Source: Lachnospiraceae bacterium (GTDB taxonomy: Bacteria > Bacillota_A > Clostridia > Lachnospirales > Lachnospiraceae). From it: a DNA stretch of 6,357 nt. Location: contig JAFQDI010000157.1 in the NCBI GenBank assembly GCA_017416055.1, positions 1 to 6,357 on the forward strand. The letters are read 5' to 3'. Below are positions 6,167-6,357 of the stretch, piece after piece. Position numbers and translations under genes: made by a program. Each line of letters starts with the position of its first letter. Position 1 is the stretch's first letter. Under the pieces are notes generated by a model that was not told the origin of the DNA, searched no databases, and was given only the letters and a program-made list of their open reading frames with translations.

Positions 6167-6357
6167 ATGAATGACATGTTACGTGTGGGTGTGATTTCCT
6201 CCACCCACGGTATTCGCGGCGAAGTGAAGGTGTTTCCCACCACGGATGATCCGGCGCGTTTTAAATGGCTGAAAGATGTGGTTCTGGTGACGAAGCGCGG
6301 AAATATCCCTCTGGAAGTGACCGGGGTGAAGTTTTTTAAGCAGTTTGTTATTTTAAA
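6167..6357 (+). CDS. rimM: Ribosome maturation factor RimM, 3'-truncated by window edge
   Basis: The frame starts at ATG 6167, with GAGGAG at 6152-6157 nine bases upstream, and stays open to the last base, giving 63 complete codons. [25 protein letters not shown] (residues 5-29) is the unmistakable N-terminal signature of RimM, which binds S19 in the 30S subunit and assists late maturation of the 16S rRNA 3' domain. Only part of the N-terminal barrel domain is visible; the C-terminal PRC-like domain would lie beyond the edge, followed in most Firmicutes by trmD and rplS. A second in-frame ATG at 6176 is possible but is less well spaced from the ribosome-binding site. Confidence 0.95.
   Translation, partial: MNDMLRVGVISSTHGIRGEVKVFPTTDDPARFKWLKDVVLVTKRGNIPLEVTGVKFFKQFVIL

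Noticed and set aside
1..6357. CRISPR arrays, tRNA/rRNA genes, insertion sequences, or phage or defence genes
   Set aside because: No repeat-spacer pattern, RNA gene signature, transposase motif or terminal inverted repeats were seen.

Overview
The window reads almost entirely on the plus strand and carries two unrelated transcription units. Gene content, strong Shine-Dalgarno sites, an SRP operon of Firmicutes layout (ylxM-ffh-rpsP-khpA-rimM) and protein wording point to an anaerobic Clostridia member, most likely a Lachnospiraceae-type gut or rumen bacterium. That placement is inference from sequence pattern; no database was searched.

Bases 1-3746 hold a glycyl-radical enzyme (GRE) cassette. 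The first gene, cut by the left window edge, is a radical-SAM activating enzyme with two extra ferredoxin-like clusters. Fifteen bases later comes a 773-residue GRE with an intact glycyl-radical loop (G750) and a Cys-x-Glu active-site loop (C416/E418). This places it with the dehydratase/lyase/decarboxylase GREs rather than with true pyruvate formate-lyase. Its stop codon overlaps the start of an unrecognised protein of about five membrane spans. The activase would install the radical on the GRE; the GRE would carry out an anaerobic radical cleavage or elimination on a substrate I cannot name; the membrane protein's role is unknown. This cassette is the best candidate for undescribed biology here.

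Bases about 3746-3810 are a very compact boundary. A perfect 9-bp inverted repeat flanked by an A-tract and a T-tract looks like a terminator, and its right arm also contains the -35 box of a near-consensus SigA promoter (TTGACA, 17 bp, TATAGT). The -10 box ends only 8 bases before a GTG and 11 before an ATG start of ylxM, and there is no Shine-Dalgarno, so the ylxM message is probably leaderless or nearly so.

Bases 3811-6357 are housekeeping: ylxM (probable SRP-associated HTH protein), ffh (SRP54 GTPase), rpsP (ribosomal protein S16), khpA (KH-domain RNA-binding protein) and the 5' part of rimM (16S processing factor), which runs off the right edge. A 14-bp hairpin lies between khpA and rimM without a convincing U-tract. 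Every intergenic gap is shorter than 300 bases.
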